Made by a program: the position numbers and the translations under genes. Positions 56,415-64,000 of a DNA stretch of 64,000 nucleotides are shown here, in pieces. The stretch is taken from the NCBI RefSeq assembly GCF_013408175.1, contig NZ_JACBYW010000005.1, positions 248,001 to 312,000 on the forward strand, written 5' to 3'. Every line of letters starts with the position of its first letter. Position 1 is the stretch's first letter. The notes under the pieces are model-generated. The model searched no databases, had not been told where the DNA came from, and saw only the letters and a list, made by a program, of their open reading frames with translations. The stretch comes from Actinopolyspora biskrensis. GTDB taxonomy: Bacteria; Actinomycetota; Actinomycetes; Mycobacteriales; Pseudonocardiaceae.

Positions 56415-59066
56415 GTGACACAGACGAGCCCAGCAGCACAGCCCCGTGAACTTCCGTCGACCTGGAACCCGGCCGACGTAGAGGCCGAGCTGTACCAGCG
56501 CTGGGTAGACGCCGGCTACTTCGAGGCGGACCCCCACAGTGATCGTCCGCCGTTCTCGCTCGTCATCCCCCCGCCGAACGTGACGGGGAGCCTGCACATC
56601 GGCCACGCGTTCGAGCACACGCTGATGGACCTGCTCACGCGGCGCCGCAGGATGCAGGGCTACGAGGCGCTCTGGCTGCCCGGCATGGACCACGCCAGCA
56701 TCGCCGTCCAGGCGTTGGTCGAGCGCCAGCTGCAGGACGAGGGCATCGACCACCGCGAGCTCGGTCGGGAGAAGTTCCTCGAACGGGTGTGGCAGTGGAA
56801 GGAGCAGCACGGCGGGTCGATCCTGTCCCAGATGCGCCGCCTCGGTGACGGGGTGGACTGGAGCCGCGAACGATTCACCATGGACGCGGGCCTGTCCAGA
56901 GCCGTCAACACGATGTTCAAGCGCCTCTACGAGGACGGGTTGATCTACCGCGCGGAACAGCTGGTCAACTGGTCGCCGGAGATGCGCACCGCGATCTCGG
57001 ACATCGAGGTCGAGCACCGCGAGGTCGAGGGCGAGCTCGTGACGATGCGCTACGGCGACGGCGACTCGGCCCTGGAAGTGGCCACCACGCGGGTGGAGAC
57101 CATGCTCGGTGACACGGCAGTGGCCGTGCACCCGGAGGACGAGCGCTACAAGCACCTGATCGGCACGGAGATCGAACTGCCGCTGGCCGGACGCGGCATC
57201 CCGATCGTGGCCGACGAGCACGTCGATCCCGAGTTCGGCAGCGGTGCGGTCAAGGTCACTCCGGCGCACGACCCCAACGACTTCGAGATCGGGCGCCGCC
57301 ACGACCTGCCGATGCCGACCGTCATGGACGAACGCGGCCGCATCGCCGACACGGGCACGCGGTTCGACGGGATGGACCGCTTCGAGGCGCGCGAGGCCGT
57401 GCGCGAGGCGCTGCGCGCGGAGGGGCGCATCGTCGCCGAGAAGCGTCCCTACGTGCACAGCGTCGGGCACAGCTCCCGCTCCAAGGAGCCGATCGAACCC
57501 CGCCTGTCCATGCAGTGGTTCGTCAAGGTCGGCCCGCTGGCGAAAGCAGCGGGGGACGCCGTGCGCGACGGCCGTGTCGAGGTGCACCCGCCCGAGATGG
57601 CCAAGCGCTACTTCGACTGGATCGACAACCTGCACGACTGGGCTATCTCCCGGCAGATGTGGTGGGGCCACCGCATTCCGATCTGGTACGGGCCGAACGA
57701 CGAGGTCGTCTGCGTCGGGCCGGACGAGCGGCTCCCGGAGGGCGAGGGGTGGCGCCAGGACGAGGACGTGCTGGACACGTGGTTCTCCTCCGGGCTGTGG
57801 CCGTTCTCCACGATGGGGTGGCCCGACGACACGCCGGACCTGCGCAAGTTCTACCCGACGAGCGTGCTGGTCACCGGCTACGACATCCTGTTCTTCTGGG
57901 TCGCCCGGATGATGATGTTCGGTCTCTACGGCATGTCCGACCGCGCGCCGGAGGAGGCGGTGCCGTTCCGCCGGATCGCGCTGCACGGCATCGTCCGGGA
58001 CAAGCACGGCAAGAAGATGTCGAAGTCCTCCGGCAACACCGTGGACCCGTTGCAGTGGATCGACACCTACGGCACCGACGCCGTGCGCTTCACCCTGGCC
58101 AGGGGCGCCAACCCCGGCGCTGACGCGCCGATGAGCGACGAGTGGGTCGCCGGGGCGCGCAGCTTCGTGACCAAGCTGTTCAACGCGACCAAGTTCGCGC
58201 TCGGCAAGGATGCCTTCGCCCCCGAAAGGCTGCCGGGCCGGGAGAGGCTGACCGACGCCGACCGCTGGATCCTCGACCGCTGCGACGCGCTGGTCACCGA
58301 GGTGGACGAACTCCTGGAGGACTTCCAGTTCGCCAAGTCCGTCGAGGCGCTGTACCACTTCACCTGGGACGAGTTCTGCGACTGGTACGTGGAGCTGTCC
58401 AAGGTCCAGCTCGACGAGGGCGGTGAGCGGGCCGAGTCGACCAGGGCGGTGCTCGGCAGGGTTCTCGACGTGCTGCTGCGCCTGCTGCATCCGACGGTTC
58501 CCTTCGTCACCGAGGCGCTGTGGACGGCACTGACCGGGCGGGAGTCCGTCGTGATCGCCGAGTGGCCGACCCCGGAGGGGAACCCGGTGGACACGGCGGC
58601 CGCCGAGCGGATCGACGCGGTCCGTAGGCTGGTCACCGAGATCCGTCGGTTCAGGGCCGACCAGGGGCTGAAACCGAACCAGAAGGTCGCGGCCGAGCTG
58701 GACGGAATCGAGGCGGTCGGCATCGCCGATCACGCGGCCGCGATCCGCACGTTGGCCAAGCTCACCGAGCCGGGAACCGATTTCAGCGCCTCCTCCTCGA
58801 TGCGGGTGGGCCTGCAGGACGGTGAGGTCTCCGTGGGGGTCGACCTCTCGGGAGCCGTCGACATCGCCGCCGAGCGCAACCGCCTCGCGAAGGACCTGGA
58901 GGCGGCCGAGAAGGAGCTGGCCGGAACCGAGCAGAAACTGAACAACCCGTCGTTCACCGAGAAGGCTCCCGCGGAGGTCGTGGACAAGATCCGCTCCCGG
59001 CGGGAGAGTGCGCTCGCCGAGATCGAGCGCATCAACACCCGGCTGGAGTCGCTTCCGGAGGCGTGA
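56415..59066 (+). CDS. valS: Valyl-tRNA synthetase
   Basis: 883 residues, a class I synthetase. The HIGH motif is at 61-64 ([13 protein letters not shown]) and KMSKS at 534-538. An editing (CP1) domain lies between them ([15 protein letters not shown]...[15 protein letters not shown]). The anticodon-binding region and the C-terminal coiled coil ([20 protein letters not shown]) are complete. GTG 56415 begins MTQTSP. No T-box is visible in the 87-base upstream gap. The next gene, folC, begins 55 bases after the stop and is likely cotranscribed. Confidence 0.97.
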   Translation: MTQTSPAAQPRELPSTWNPADVEAELYQRWVDAGYFEADPHSDRPPFSLVIPPPNVTGSLHIGHAFEHTLMDLLTRRRRMQGYEALWLPGMDHASIAVQALVERQLQDEGIDHRELGREKFLERVWQWKEQHGGSILSQMRRLGDGVDWSRERFTMDAGLSRAVNTMFKRLYEDGLIYRAEQLVNWSPEMRTAISDIEVEHREVEGELVTMRYGDGDSALEVATTRVETMLGDTAVAVHPEDERYKHLIGTEIELPLAGRGIPIVADEHVDPEFGSGAVKVTPAHDPNDFEIGRRHDLPMPTVMDERGRIADTGTRFDGMDRFEAREAVREALRAEGRIVAEKRPYVHSVGHSSRSKEPIEPRLSMQWFVKVGPLAKAAGDAVRDGRVEVHPPEMAKRYFDWIDNLHDWAISRQMWWGHRIPIWYGPNDEVVCVGPDERLPEGEGWRQDEDVLDTWFSSGLWPFSTMGWPDDTPDLRKFYPTSVLVTGYDILFFWVARMMMFGLYGMSDRAPEEAVPFRRIALHGIVRDKHGKKMSKSSGNTVDPLQWIDTYGTDAVRFTLARGANPGADAPMSDEWVAGARSFVTKLFNATKFALGKDAFAPERLPGRERLTDADRWILDRCDALVTEVDELLEDFQFAKSVEALYHFTWDEFCDWYVELSKVQLDEGGERAESTRAVLGRVLDVLLRLLHPTVPFVTEALWTALTGRESVVIAEWPTPEGNPVDTAAAERIDAVRRLVTEIRRFRADQGLKPNQKVAAELDGIEAVGIADHAAAIRTLAKLTEPGTDFSASSSMRVGLQDGEVSVGVDLSGAVDIAAERNRLAKDLEAAEKELAGTEQKLNNPSFTEKAPAEVVDKIRSRRESALAEIERINTRLESLPEA

Positions 59067-59121
59067 GCGTGTCGTGGTGCGGGGACCGGACGGTGCCCGC
59101 ACCGGGAGGAGAGTGTTATTC

Positions 59122-60489
59122 GTGGCCGACTCCGAGCCCGGCGAGCTGCAGGAACTGCGGGTCGTCGAGTCCGAGCTCAACGAGCGCTGGCCGGAAACCA
59201 AGATCGAGCCCTCACTGGAGCGGATCAGGGCACTGACCGACCTGCTGGCCGAGCCGCAGCGGGGGTACCCGGTCGTGCACGTCGCGGGGACCAACGGGAA
59301 GTCCTCGACGGCGCGGATGGTCGACGCGCTGATGACCCGGATCGGATTGCGCGTCGGGCGCTACAGCAGCCCGCACCTGCAGCTGGTCACCGAGCGGATC
59401 AACATCGACGGAGGTCCGATCAGTCCCGGTGCCTACGTCGAGGCCTACCGGGACATCGCCCCCTACGTCTCCATCGTGGACTCCAACAGTGAGGTCCCGA
59501 TGAGCAAGTTCGAGGTGCTGACCGGCATGGCCTTCGCGGCCTTCGCCGAGGCCCCGGTGGAGACCGCGGTGCTGGAAGTCGGACTCGGGGGCGGATGGGA
59601 CGCGACCAACGTGGCCGACGCCCAGGTGGCCGTGCTGTGCCCGGTATCCCTGGACCACGCCGAGTACCTCGGGTCCGACATCGCCGAGATCGCCGCGGAG
59701 AAGGCCGGGATCATCAAGCAGGACTCGGTGGTGGTGATGGCCTCCCAGAGCGAGGAGGCGCAGGACCCCATCCTGCGCAAGGTCGCGGAGATGGACGCGA
59801 CGGTCGCGCGTCAGGGCCAGGAGTTCGGCGTGCTGGAGCGCACCGTCGCGGTGGGCGGGCAGATGCTGCGGCTGCAGGGGCTCAGCGGGATCTACGAGGA
59901 CGTCTTCCTCCCGGTCCACGGGGAGCACCAGGCCCACAACGCCGCGCTCGCGCTCGCCTCGGTGGAGGCCTTCTTCGGCGCGGGATCGGAGCGGCAGCTC
60001 GACATCGAGCAGGTCAGGGACGCGTTCGCCGGGGTGGTTACCCCGGGCAGGCTCGAACGGGTCCGCGCGGCGCCGACCGTGCTGGTCGACGCCGCGCACA
60101 ACCCGCACGGCGCGCGGGCGCTGGCCGACGCGGTCAGCGCCGAGTTCTCGTTCCGCAGGCTGGTCGGTGTCGTCGGCGTCATGGCCGACAAGGACGCCAG
60201 GGGCATCCTCACCGAACTGGAGCAGGTGATCGAGGAGCTCGTCGTCACCCGCAACTCCGCTCCGCGCTCCATGGAGCCCGACGACCTCGCCGCGCTGGCC
60301 GAGGAGCTGTTCGGCAGGGAGCGGGTGCACGTCGAACCCAGGCTGGACGACGCCGTGGCGTCCGCGATCAGCCTCGCCGAGCACACCAGCGATCCGAGCG
60401 ACTCCATCTCGGGAGCCGGGATCGTGATCACCGGTTCGGTGGTGACGGCGGGTGAGGCACGCGCCCTGTTCGGCAAGGAGCCGGTGTGA
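59122..60489 (+). CDS. folC: Folylpolyglutamate synthase / dihydrofolate synthase
   Basis: 455 residues of the Mur-ligase superfamily. The P-loop is HVAGTNGKSSTARM, the folate-binding loop RYSSPHLQLVTERI, a Mg-site segment EVGLGGGWDATNV, and the C-terminal domain carries VDAAHNPHGARAL. It adds glutamates to folates. I choose GTG 59122 with GGAGAG about 10 bases upstream; GTG 59113 is the alternative and would make the second codon a rare TTA. It overlaps the next gene by 4 bases (GTGA). Confidence 0.94.
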   Translation: MADSEPGELQELRVVESELNERWPETKIEPSLERIRALTDLLAEPQRGYPVVHVAGTNGKSSTARMVDALMTRIGLRVGRYSSPHLQLVTERINIDGGPISPGAYVEAYRDIAPYVSIVDSNSEVPMSKFEVLTGMAFAAFAEAPVETAVLEVGLGGGWDATNVADAQVAVLCPVSLDHAEYLGSDIAEIAAEKAGIIKQDSVVVMASQSEEAQDPILRKVAEMDATVARQGQEFGVLERTVAVGGQMLRLQGLSGIYEDVFLPVHGEHQAHNAALALASVEAFFGAGSERQLDIEQVRDAFAGVVTPGRLERVRAAPTVLVDAAHNPHGARALADAVSAEFSFRRLVGVVGVMADKDARGILTELEQVIEELVVTRNSAPRSMEPDDLAALAEELFGRERVHVEPRLDDAVASAISLAEHTSDPSDSISGAGIVITGSVVTAGEARALFGKEPV

Positions 60490-60947
60490 ACGAGGGACGC
60501 GCGGATGACGCGGAGGAGGCCGAACGCCGTCGGGGACTTCCGGAGGCCCCCGAGGAGGTGCGCGACCCGTGGAAGGGGTTGCGCGGTGTCATGGCGGGGA
60601 CGCTGGTCCTCGAGTTCATAGTGTTCGGGCTCGCGCTGCCGGTCGTCTGGCAACTCGGGTCCGGCGCGAGCAGCGTCGGATTCGCCGTGGTGGCCGTGCT
60701 GACCGTGCTGCAGCTGTTCGCGGCGTTCGTGCAGCGCCGCCGCTGGGGACTCGGCGCGGCGCTGGTACTGCAGCTGTGCATGATCGGGTGCTTCCTCGTG
60801 CACCCGGCCATCGGGATCATGGGGTTGATCTTCGCCGGAGTCTGGGGCTACGTGCTGTACCTGCGGCACGACGTGGCCAAGCGGATGCGTGAGGGGAGGT
60901 TGGCCGATCAGCTCGGCCATCCTCCCGGACATCCGCCGCAGCGGTGA
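60486..60947 (+). CDS. DUF4233 membrane protein
   Basis: 153 residues. After a charged N-terminus (about 1-30) come four close membrane helices: GVMAGTLVLEFIVFGLALPVV, SVGFAVVAVLTVLQLFAAFV, GLGAALVLQLCMIGCFLV and GIMGLIFAGVWGYVLYL. A basic tail follows. This family almost always sits between folC and ndk in actinobacteria (Rv2446c). The GTG start overlaps the folC stop, so translation is coupled. Function unknown. Confidence 0.88.
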   Translation: MNEGRADDAEEAERRRGLPEAPEEVRDPWKGLRGVMAGTLVLEFIVFGLALPVVWQLGSGASSVGFAVVAVLTVLQLFAAFVQRRRWGLGAALVLQLCMIGCFLVHPAIGIMGLIFAGVWGYVLYLRHDVAKRMREGRLADQLGHPPGHPPQR

Positions 60948-61263
60948 GGACTCGGAGAGTGCACGGATCGGCCTGCTCGGGTGCTTCCGGGGGGAACCCC
61001 AGAGCCCCCGGCGGTGCGAGTGGCTCGGGGTGGAAAGCGGCTGTGCGCTTGCCCGCCGACCGCCCCGGCCGAGCGAGTGCTCGCCCTGTCCGCGCTCCCC
61101 CAGGGCGGCGGATTCAGGTTCGCCGTCATCCGGGGCTGCGCTGGCGTCACCCGCTCGACTGGCACGGAGAGCGTCCCGAGACCGGGGACCGCTCACGAAC
61201 AGGCGGTAGGTTCCACCGAGCGAGCGGTCCCGGCAACCGGAGCGGAAACCGCGGTCGGGCCAC
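60948..61263. other. Intergenic region with shortened palindromic element
   Basis: 316 bases between DUF4233 and the convergent alcohol dehydrogenase gene. It contains element C at 60975-61033; otherwise no gene or clear hairpin was recognised. Confidence 0.45.
60975..61033. repeat. Shortened palindromic element, copy C
   Basis: About 59 bp. It begins GCTCGGGTGCTTCCGG like the left end of copy B and ends GGCGGTGCGAGTGGCTCGGG like the right end of copies A and B. The central arms are missing, as if deleted. It begins 28 bases after the DUF4233 stop, a position like that of the other two. Confidence 0.5.
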
Positions 61264-62364
61264 TCAGGCCACGTCGATGACCGCGCGGCCCCTTATCTCC
61301 CCGCGATCCAGCGCCGTGAACGCCTCCTCGGCCTCGTCCAGGGAGTAGTGCCTGCTCACCGCGTCCTGCGGGCGCAGCAGTCCACGTGCCACCAGGTCCA
61401 GCAACACCGGCATGTCCCGGCGCGGTTTGGCTCCGTAGGACCCCTTCACCTGGAGTTTGCGCCGGGCGATGGTCGCCAGGTTCAACTCGCCGACGGTTTC
61501 GGGCGGAGCGATTCCGACCACGACGACCTGGCCGCCCTCGACGACCGAGTCCCGTGCGACCTCGAAGGTCGCCCGTGAGCCGAGCGCCTCGAAGGCGACG
61601 TCGACACCGCGTCCTCCGGTGAGTTCGCGGATCGCGGTGGGCGCGTCCGTCTCGCTCGAGTTCACGGTGCTGGTCGCGCCCAGCTGCCTGGCCGCTTCGA
61701 GCTTGTCCTCCCCGATGTCCACGGCGATGACCTCTCCCGCTCCGAAGACGCGGGCCAGCTGGATCAGCGCCGAACCGACACCACCCGCGGCGATCACGGC
61801 GACCGTGTCCCCGACCCGGACGTCAGCCGCGTGCCGCAGGGCGCCGTAGGCCGTCATCGTCGAGCAGCCGACCGCGGCCACGTCCGAGAGCTCGACCCCG
61901 TCCGGAACCCGGTACACCGAGGTGGCCGGGGTGACCGTGCGCTGGGCGAGTCCGCCCATCGAGTACATCCAGACCGGCTCGCCGCCCGGGCGGGACAACC
62001 TGCTCCTGCCGTCGTAGAGCTGGCCCTTCGCCCTGTTGTAGGCGAAGAAGTCCAGGCAGATCTCCTCCTCGCCCGCCGCGCACCGCGCGCAGCGCCCGCA
62101 CGGCATGATGAAACTGGTGACCACGCGGTCCCCGGGGGAGAGCCCGCTCACCGCGCGTCCCACATCGCTGACCGTTCCCGCGACCTCGTGACCCAGCACG
62201 GCCGGAGTGGGGAACGGCAGCTCGCCCTTGCGGACGTGCAGGTCCGAATGGCAGGCGCCGCAGGAGGCGACTTCGATGGTCACCTCGTCGTCGGCCGGGG
62301 CCGCGTGCTCGATGTCCTCCAAACGCAGCGGCTCGTTCACGGCGGTGTGTACGGCGGCGCGCAT
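61264..62364 (-). CDS. Zinc-dependent alcohol dehydrogenase (MDR family)
   Basis: 366 residues. Catalytic zinc ligands are Cys38 (CGACHSDLH) and His59-Glu60 (LGHEVAG). The structural zinc lobe has Cys89, Cys92, Cys95 and Cys103 (MPCGRCARC...EEIC). The Rossmann fold includes AAGGVGSALIQLARVFGAGEV followed by AVD, so NAD is the likely cofactor. The substrate is not readable. ATG 62364 follows GAGGAG with 7 bases between. It diverges from ndk. Confidence 0.92.
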   Translation of the reverse strand: MRAAVHTAVNEPLRLEDIEHAAPADDEVTIEVASCGACHSDLHVRKGELPFPTPAVLGHEVAGTVSDVGRAVSGLSPGDRVVTSFIMPCGRCARCAAGEEEICLDFFAYNRAKGQLYDGRSRLSRPGGEPVWMYSMGGLAQRTVTPATSVYRVPDGVELSDVAAVGCSTMTAYGALRHAADVRVGDTVAVIAAGGVGSALIQLARVFGAGEVIAVDIGEDKLEAARQLGATSTVNSSETDAPTAIRELTGGRGVDVAFEALGSRATFEVARDSVVEGGQVVVVGIAPPETVGELNLATIARRKLQVKGSYGAKPRRDMPVLLDLVARGLLRPQDAVSRHYSLDEAEEAFTALDRGEIRGRAVIDVA

Positions 62365-62596
62365 ACCTGAACTCCTCACCACTCGGGCGACAGACCAGTT
62401 GGTCGGTACATCATCGGGGAAGCTACCGCGACAGCCGCGCGCGGACCACCCCTGAGAGCGCGACCGGTTCGGGTGGGAGTCCGTGTGGCTCGCCCCCTCG
62501 AGTGGGAGGAGTTCGTGACGAATACCCTTGACACGGGAGGAATCCCGGCGTTGTCGACCGGGTCCGCAGCGACCCCGGACTTCTAGGAGAAACCCG

Positions 62597-63013
62597 TTGA
62601 GCGAGCGCACTCTCGTCCTCGTCAAACCCGATGGCGTCGAGCGAGGCCTGGTCGGTGAGGTGATCAGCCGGATCGAGCGCAAGGGGCTCAGGCTCGTCGC
62701 TCTGGAAATGCGCCACGTCGATCAGCAGCTCGCCGAGCAGCACTACGCCGAGCACGACGGGAAACCGTTCTTCAACTCGCTGCTGGAGTTCATCACCTCC
62801 GGCCCCGTGGTCGCCGCCGTCGTGGAGGGTCCGAAGGCCGTCGCGGCCTTCCGGCAGATCGCCGGTGGAACGGACCCGGTCGAGAAGGCGGACGCGGGGA
62901 GCCTGCGCGGCGACTACGGTCTCGAAGTGCAGTACAACCTCGTGCACGGTTCCGACTCCGCGGAGTCGGCCGAACGCGAGCTCAAACTCTGGTTCCCGGA
63001 TCTGCAGGCATGA
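62597..63013 (+). CDS. ndk: Nucleoside diphosphate kinase
   Basis: 138 residues. Active-site His117 is in [26 protein letters not shown] at the start, [13 protein letters not shown] in the middle and [10 protein letters not shown] before the His are all canonical. It balances nucleoside triphosphate pools. TTG 62597 has AGGAGA 6 bases upstream. It overlaps the next gene by 4 bases (ATGA), so the two form a coupled pair. Confidence 0.97.
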   Translation: MSERTLVLVKPDGVERGLVGEVISRIERKGLRLVALEMRHVDQQLAEQHYAEHDGKPFFNSLLEFITSGPVVAAVVEGPKAVAAFRQIAGGTDPVEKADAGSLRGDYGLEVQYNLVHGSDSAESAERELKLWFPDLQA

Positions 63014-63546
63014 GCGAAGAGGAATTCATCACCGGCCCCCACCGGGTCGATCAGCCGCACCCCGAGCTGCCCCAGGCCCTGGCCGATCTGCTCGGCAGGG
63101 TGACCGTCGCGGGCGGTGCCACCGGGTTCACGGCGGACACCGAGCTGGAAACGCTCACGGCCACGGCCCAGCGCGTCGTCGACGACGCCTCCACGCGGCC
63201 GAAGCGGCGGCACATCCTCACCGCGGGCAAGCAGCACACGCTCGCGGGAGCGGTGATTCTGCGCGTGGGCGAGTTCCCGGTGGAGCGGCACCGTGCCGAC
63301 ATCGAGTGGTTGCTGGTCGACCCGCAGGTTTCCGAACGCGGTATCGGCGAGCAGCTGTTGGACGCGGCCGAATCACACGCCAGGGCTCTCGGGCTGACCC
63401 AGCTGACCCTGCGGATCCGCTCGGAGCCCGCCGCGGAGGAGTTCTACTCCGAACGGGGCTGGACCGAGCGGGGACGCTGGCCACGATCCCTGCGGGTGAG
63501 TGACGAGGAGTTCCGCGACGAGGTGTGGTTGACCCGCGACCTCTGA
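63010..63546 (+). CDS. GNAT-family N-acetyltransferase
   Basis: 178 residues. The acetyl-CoA-binding motif A is [29 protein letters not shown] (pyrophosphate loop V-x-x-x-x-x-x-G-I-G). The motif B part is [15 protein letters not shown]. The acceptor substrate is unknown. ATG 63010 overlaps the ndk stop, and a strong hairpin after the gene closes the pair as one transcript. Confidence 0.85.
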   Translation: MSEEEFITGPHRVDQPHPELPQALADLLGRVTVAGGATGFTADTELETLTATAQRVVDDASTRPKRRHILTAGKQHTLAGAVILRVGEFPVERHRADIEWLLVDPQVSERGIGEQLLDAAESHARALGLTQLTLRIRSEPAAEEFYSERGWTERGRWPRSLRVSDEEFRDEVWLTRDL

Positions 63547-63659
63547 ACGCCCGAAACGACGGCCGATGCGCGCGGACGAGCATCGGAAACCGGCTCGTGG
63601 GTGGGCCGGGCTCGTCCGGCCGGTTCTCCGGAGCCGTGCGCGGAGCCCCCGGCCGATGA

Positions 63660-63696
63660 TGCGCCCTCCCGCGTGTTCGCCACGCGGGAGGGCGCA
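63660..63696 (+). terminator. Terminator of the ndk-GNAT operon
   Basis: TGCGCCCTCCCGCGTG pairs perfectly with CACGCGGGAGGGCGCA over 16 bp around TTCGC. It is followed by CGGCTCTTTCC and lies 114 bases after the GNAT stop, just before the next gene. Confidence 0.85.
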
Positions 63697-63735
63697 CGGC
63701 TCTTTCCGCGCGGCCCGCTCGTTAAGCTTGAGGAC

Positions 63736-64000
63736 GTGCCTGTGGAATCCGTGTACGACCGTCTGGAACCGCTGCTTTCCCGGGTGTCCAAGCCCGTTCA
63801 GTACGTCGGCGGCGAGCTCAACTCCACCGCCAAGGACTGGGACGAGGCCACCGTCCGCTGGTGCCTGATGTATCCGGACGCCTACGAGGTCGGGCTGCCC
63901 AACCAGGGCGTGATGATCCTCTACGAGATCCTCAACGAGCAGCCCGGCGTGCTCGCGGAGCGGACCTACTCCGTCTGGCCCGATCTGGAAGAGCTCATGC
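63736..64000 (+). CDS. Radical-SAM protein of the TIGR03960 type, N-terminus only (cut by window)
   Basis: The open frame from GTG 63736 gives about 88 residues before the window ends: VESVYDRLEPLLSRVSKPVQ, then YVGGELNSTAKDWDEATVRWCLMYPDAYEVGLPNQGVMILY. These match the N-terminal B12-binding-like segment of the large TIGR03960 radical-SAM proteins, which in actinobacteria lie near ndk and the rne region. The radical-SAM CxxxCxxC motif would be beyond the window, so the class rests on the N-terminus alone. Confidence 0.8.
   Translation, partial: MPVESVYDRLEPLLSRVSKPVQYVGGELNSTAKDWDEATVRWCLMYPDAYEVGLPNQGVMILYEILNEQPGVLAERTYSVWPDLEELM

Overview
The window looks like the chromosome of a high-GC actinomycete, most likely a Pseudonocardiales member (Actinopolyspora- or Saccharopolyspora-like). 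Coding is dense and GC-rich, GTG and TTG starts are common, and mycothiol-type enzymes are present. From 11105 to the right end the gene order closely follows, as I remember it, the Mycobacterium tuberculosis stretch Rv2478c to Rv2445c: SSB-like, ettA, NAD-gdh, thioesterase, aglA position, glbO, HNH, pepN, DsbA-like, rpiB, nei2, tig, clpP1, clpP2, clpX, valS, folC, DUF4233, ndk. This is the conserved backbone; species-specific genes are spliced into it.

The left end (1-10609) is accessory. It holds a type I-C CRISPR-Cas operon on the minus strand (cas3-cas5-cas8c-cas7-cas4-cas1, with cas1 cut by the window edge and cas2 presumably just outside). The genes are coupled by 1 to 8 base overlaps. 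A strong Shine-Dalgarno site and ATG inside cas8c would give the small subunit Cas11c separately. A leader of about 430 bp separates cas3 from a plus-strand array of 17 repeats (37 bp) and 16 spacers. The array ends in a degenerate repeat that abuts a tyrosine-recombinase gene. That gene carries a 1-base frameshift near its start, has a GntR-like C-terminus, and lies next to a tRNA-Arg gene. This is the usual layout of an element integrated at a tRNA 3' end, and the CRISPR locus may have come with it.

11105-23607 carries the SSB-like gene, ettA, a TPR-like/disordered protein, the 180-kDa-class NAD-glutamate dehydrogenase, a thioesterase, an unknown protein and a membrane protein. 23575-26502 holds two tandem GH13 (alpha-glucosidase-like) genes that both lack the catalytic residues. 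Next come glbO, an MscS channel, a prolyl oligopeptidase, an HNH protein, a 192-bp minisatellite, small membrane and envelope-type genes, a membrane-anchored receiver-like protein and pepN. 37991-46561 carries a DsbA-like protein without its second cysteine, an MBL hydrolase, a ComB-like protein, rpiB, nei2, a thiosulfate-transporter-like YeeE, a 2H phosphoesterase and an MFS exporter. Two tRNAs (Gly, Pro) follow.

47272-64000 holds the protein quality-control block (tig, clpP1, clpP2, clpX), an alpha/beta hydrolase, fdhD, a secreted peptidoglycan-binding protein, an MDMPI-type enzyme, valS-folC-DUF4233, an alcohol dehydrogenase, ndk-GNAT, and the start of a large radical-SAM gene. A dispersed imperfect palindrome of about 140 bp occurs downstream of glbO and of clpX, with paired compensatory changes; a shortened version lies downstream of the DUF4233 gene. 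I did not find this described and consider it the most novel item here. No rRNA genes, insertion sequences or intact prophage were seen.
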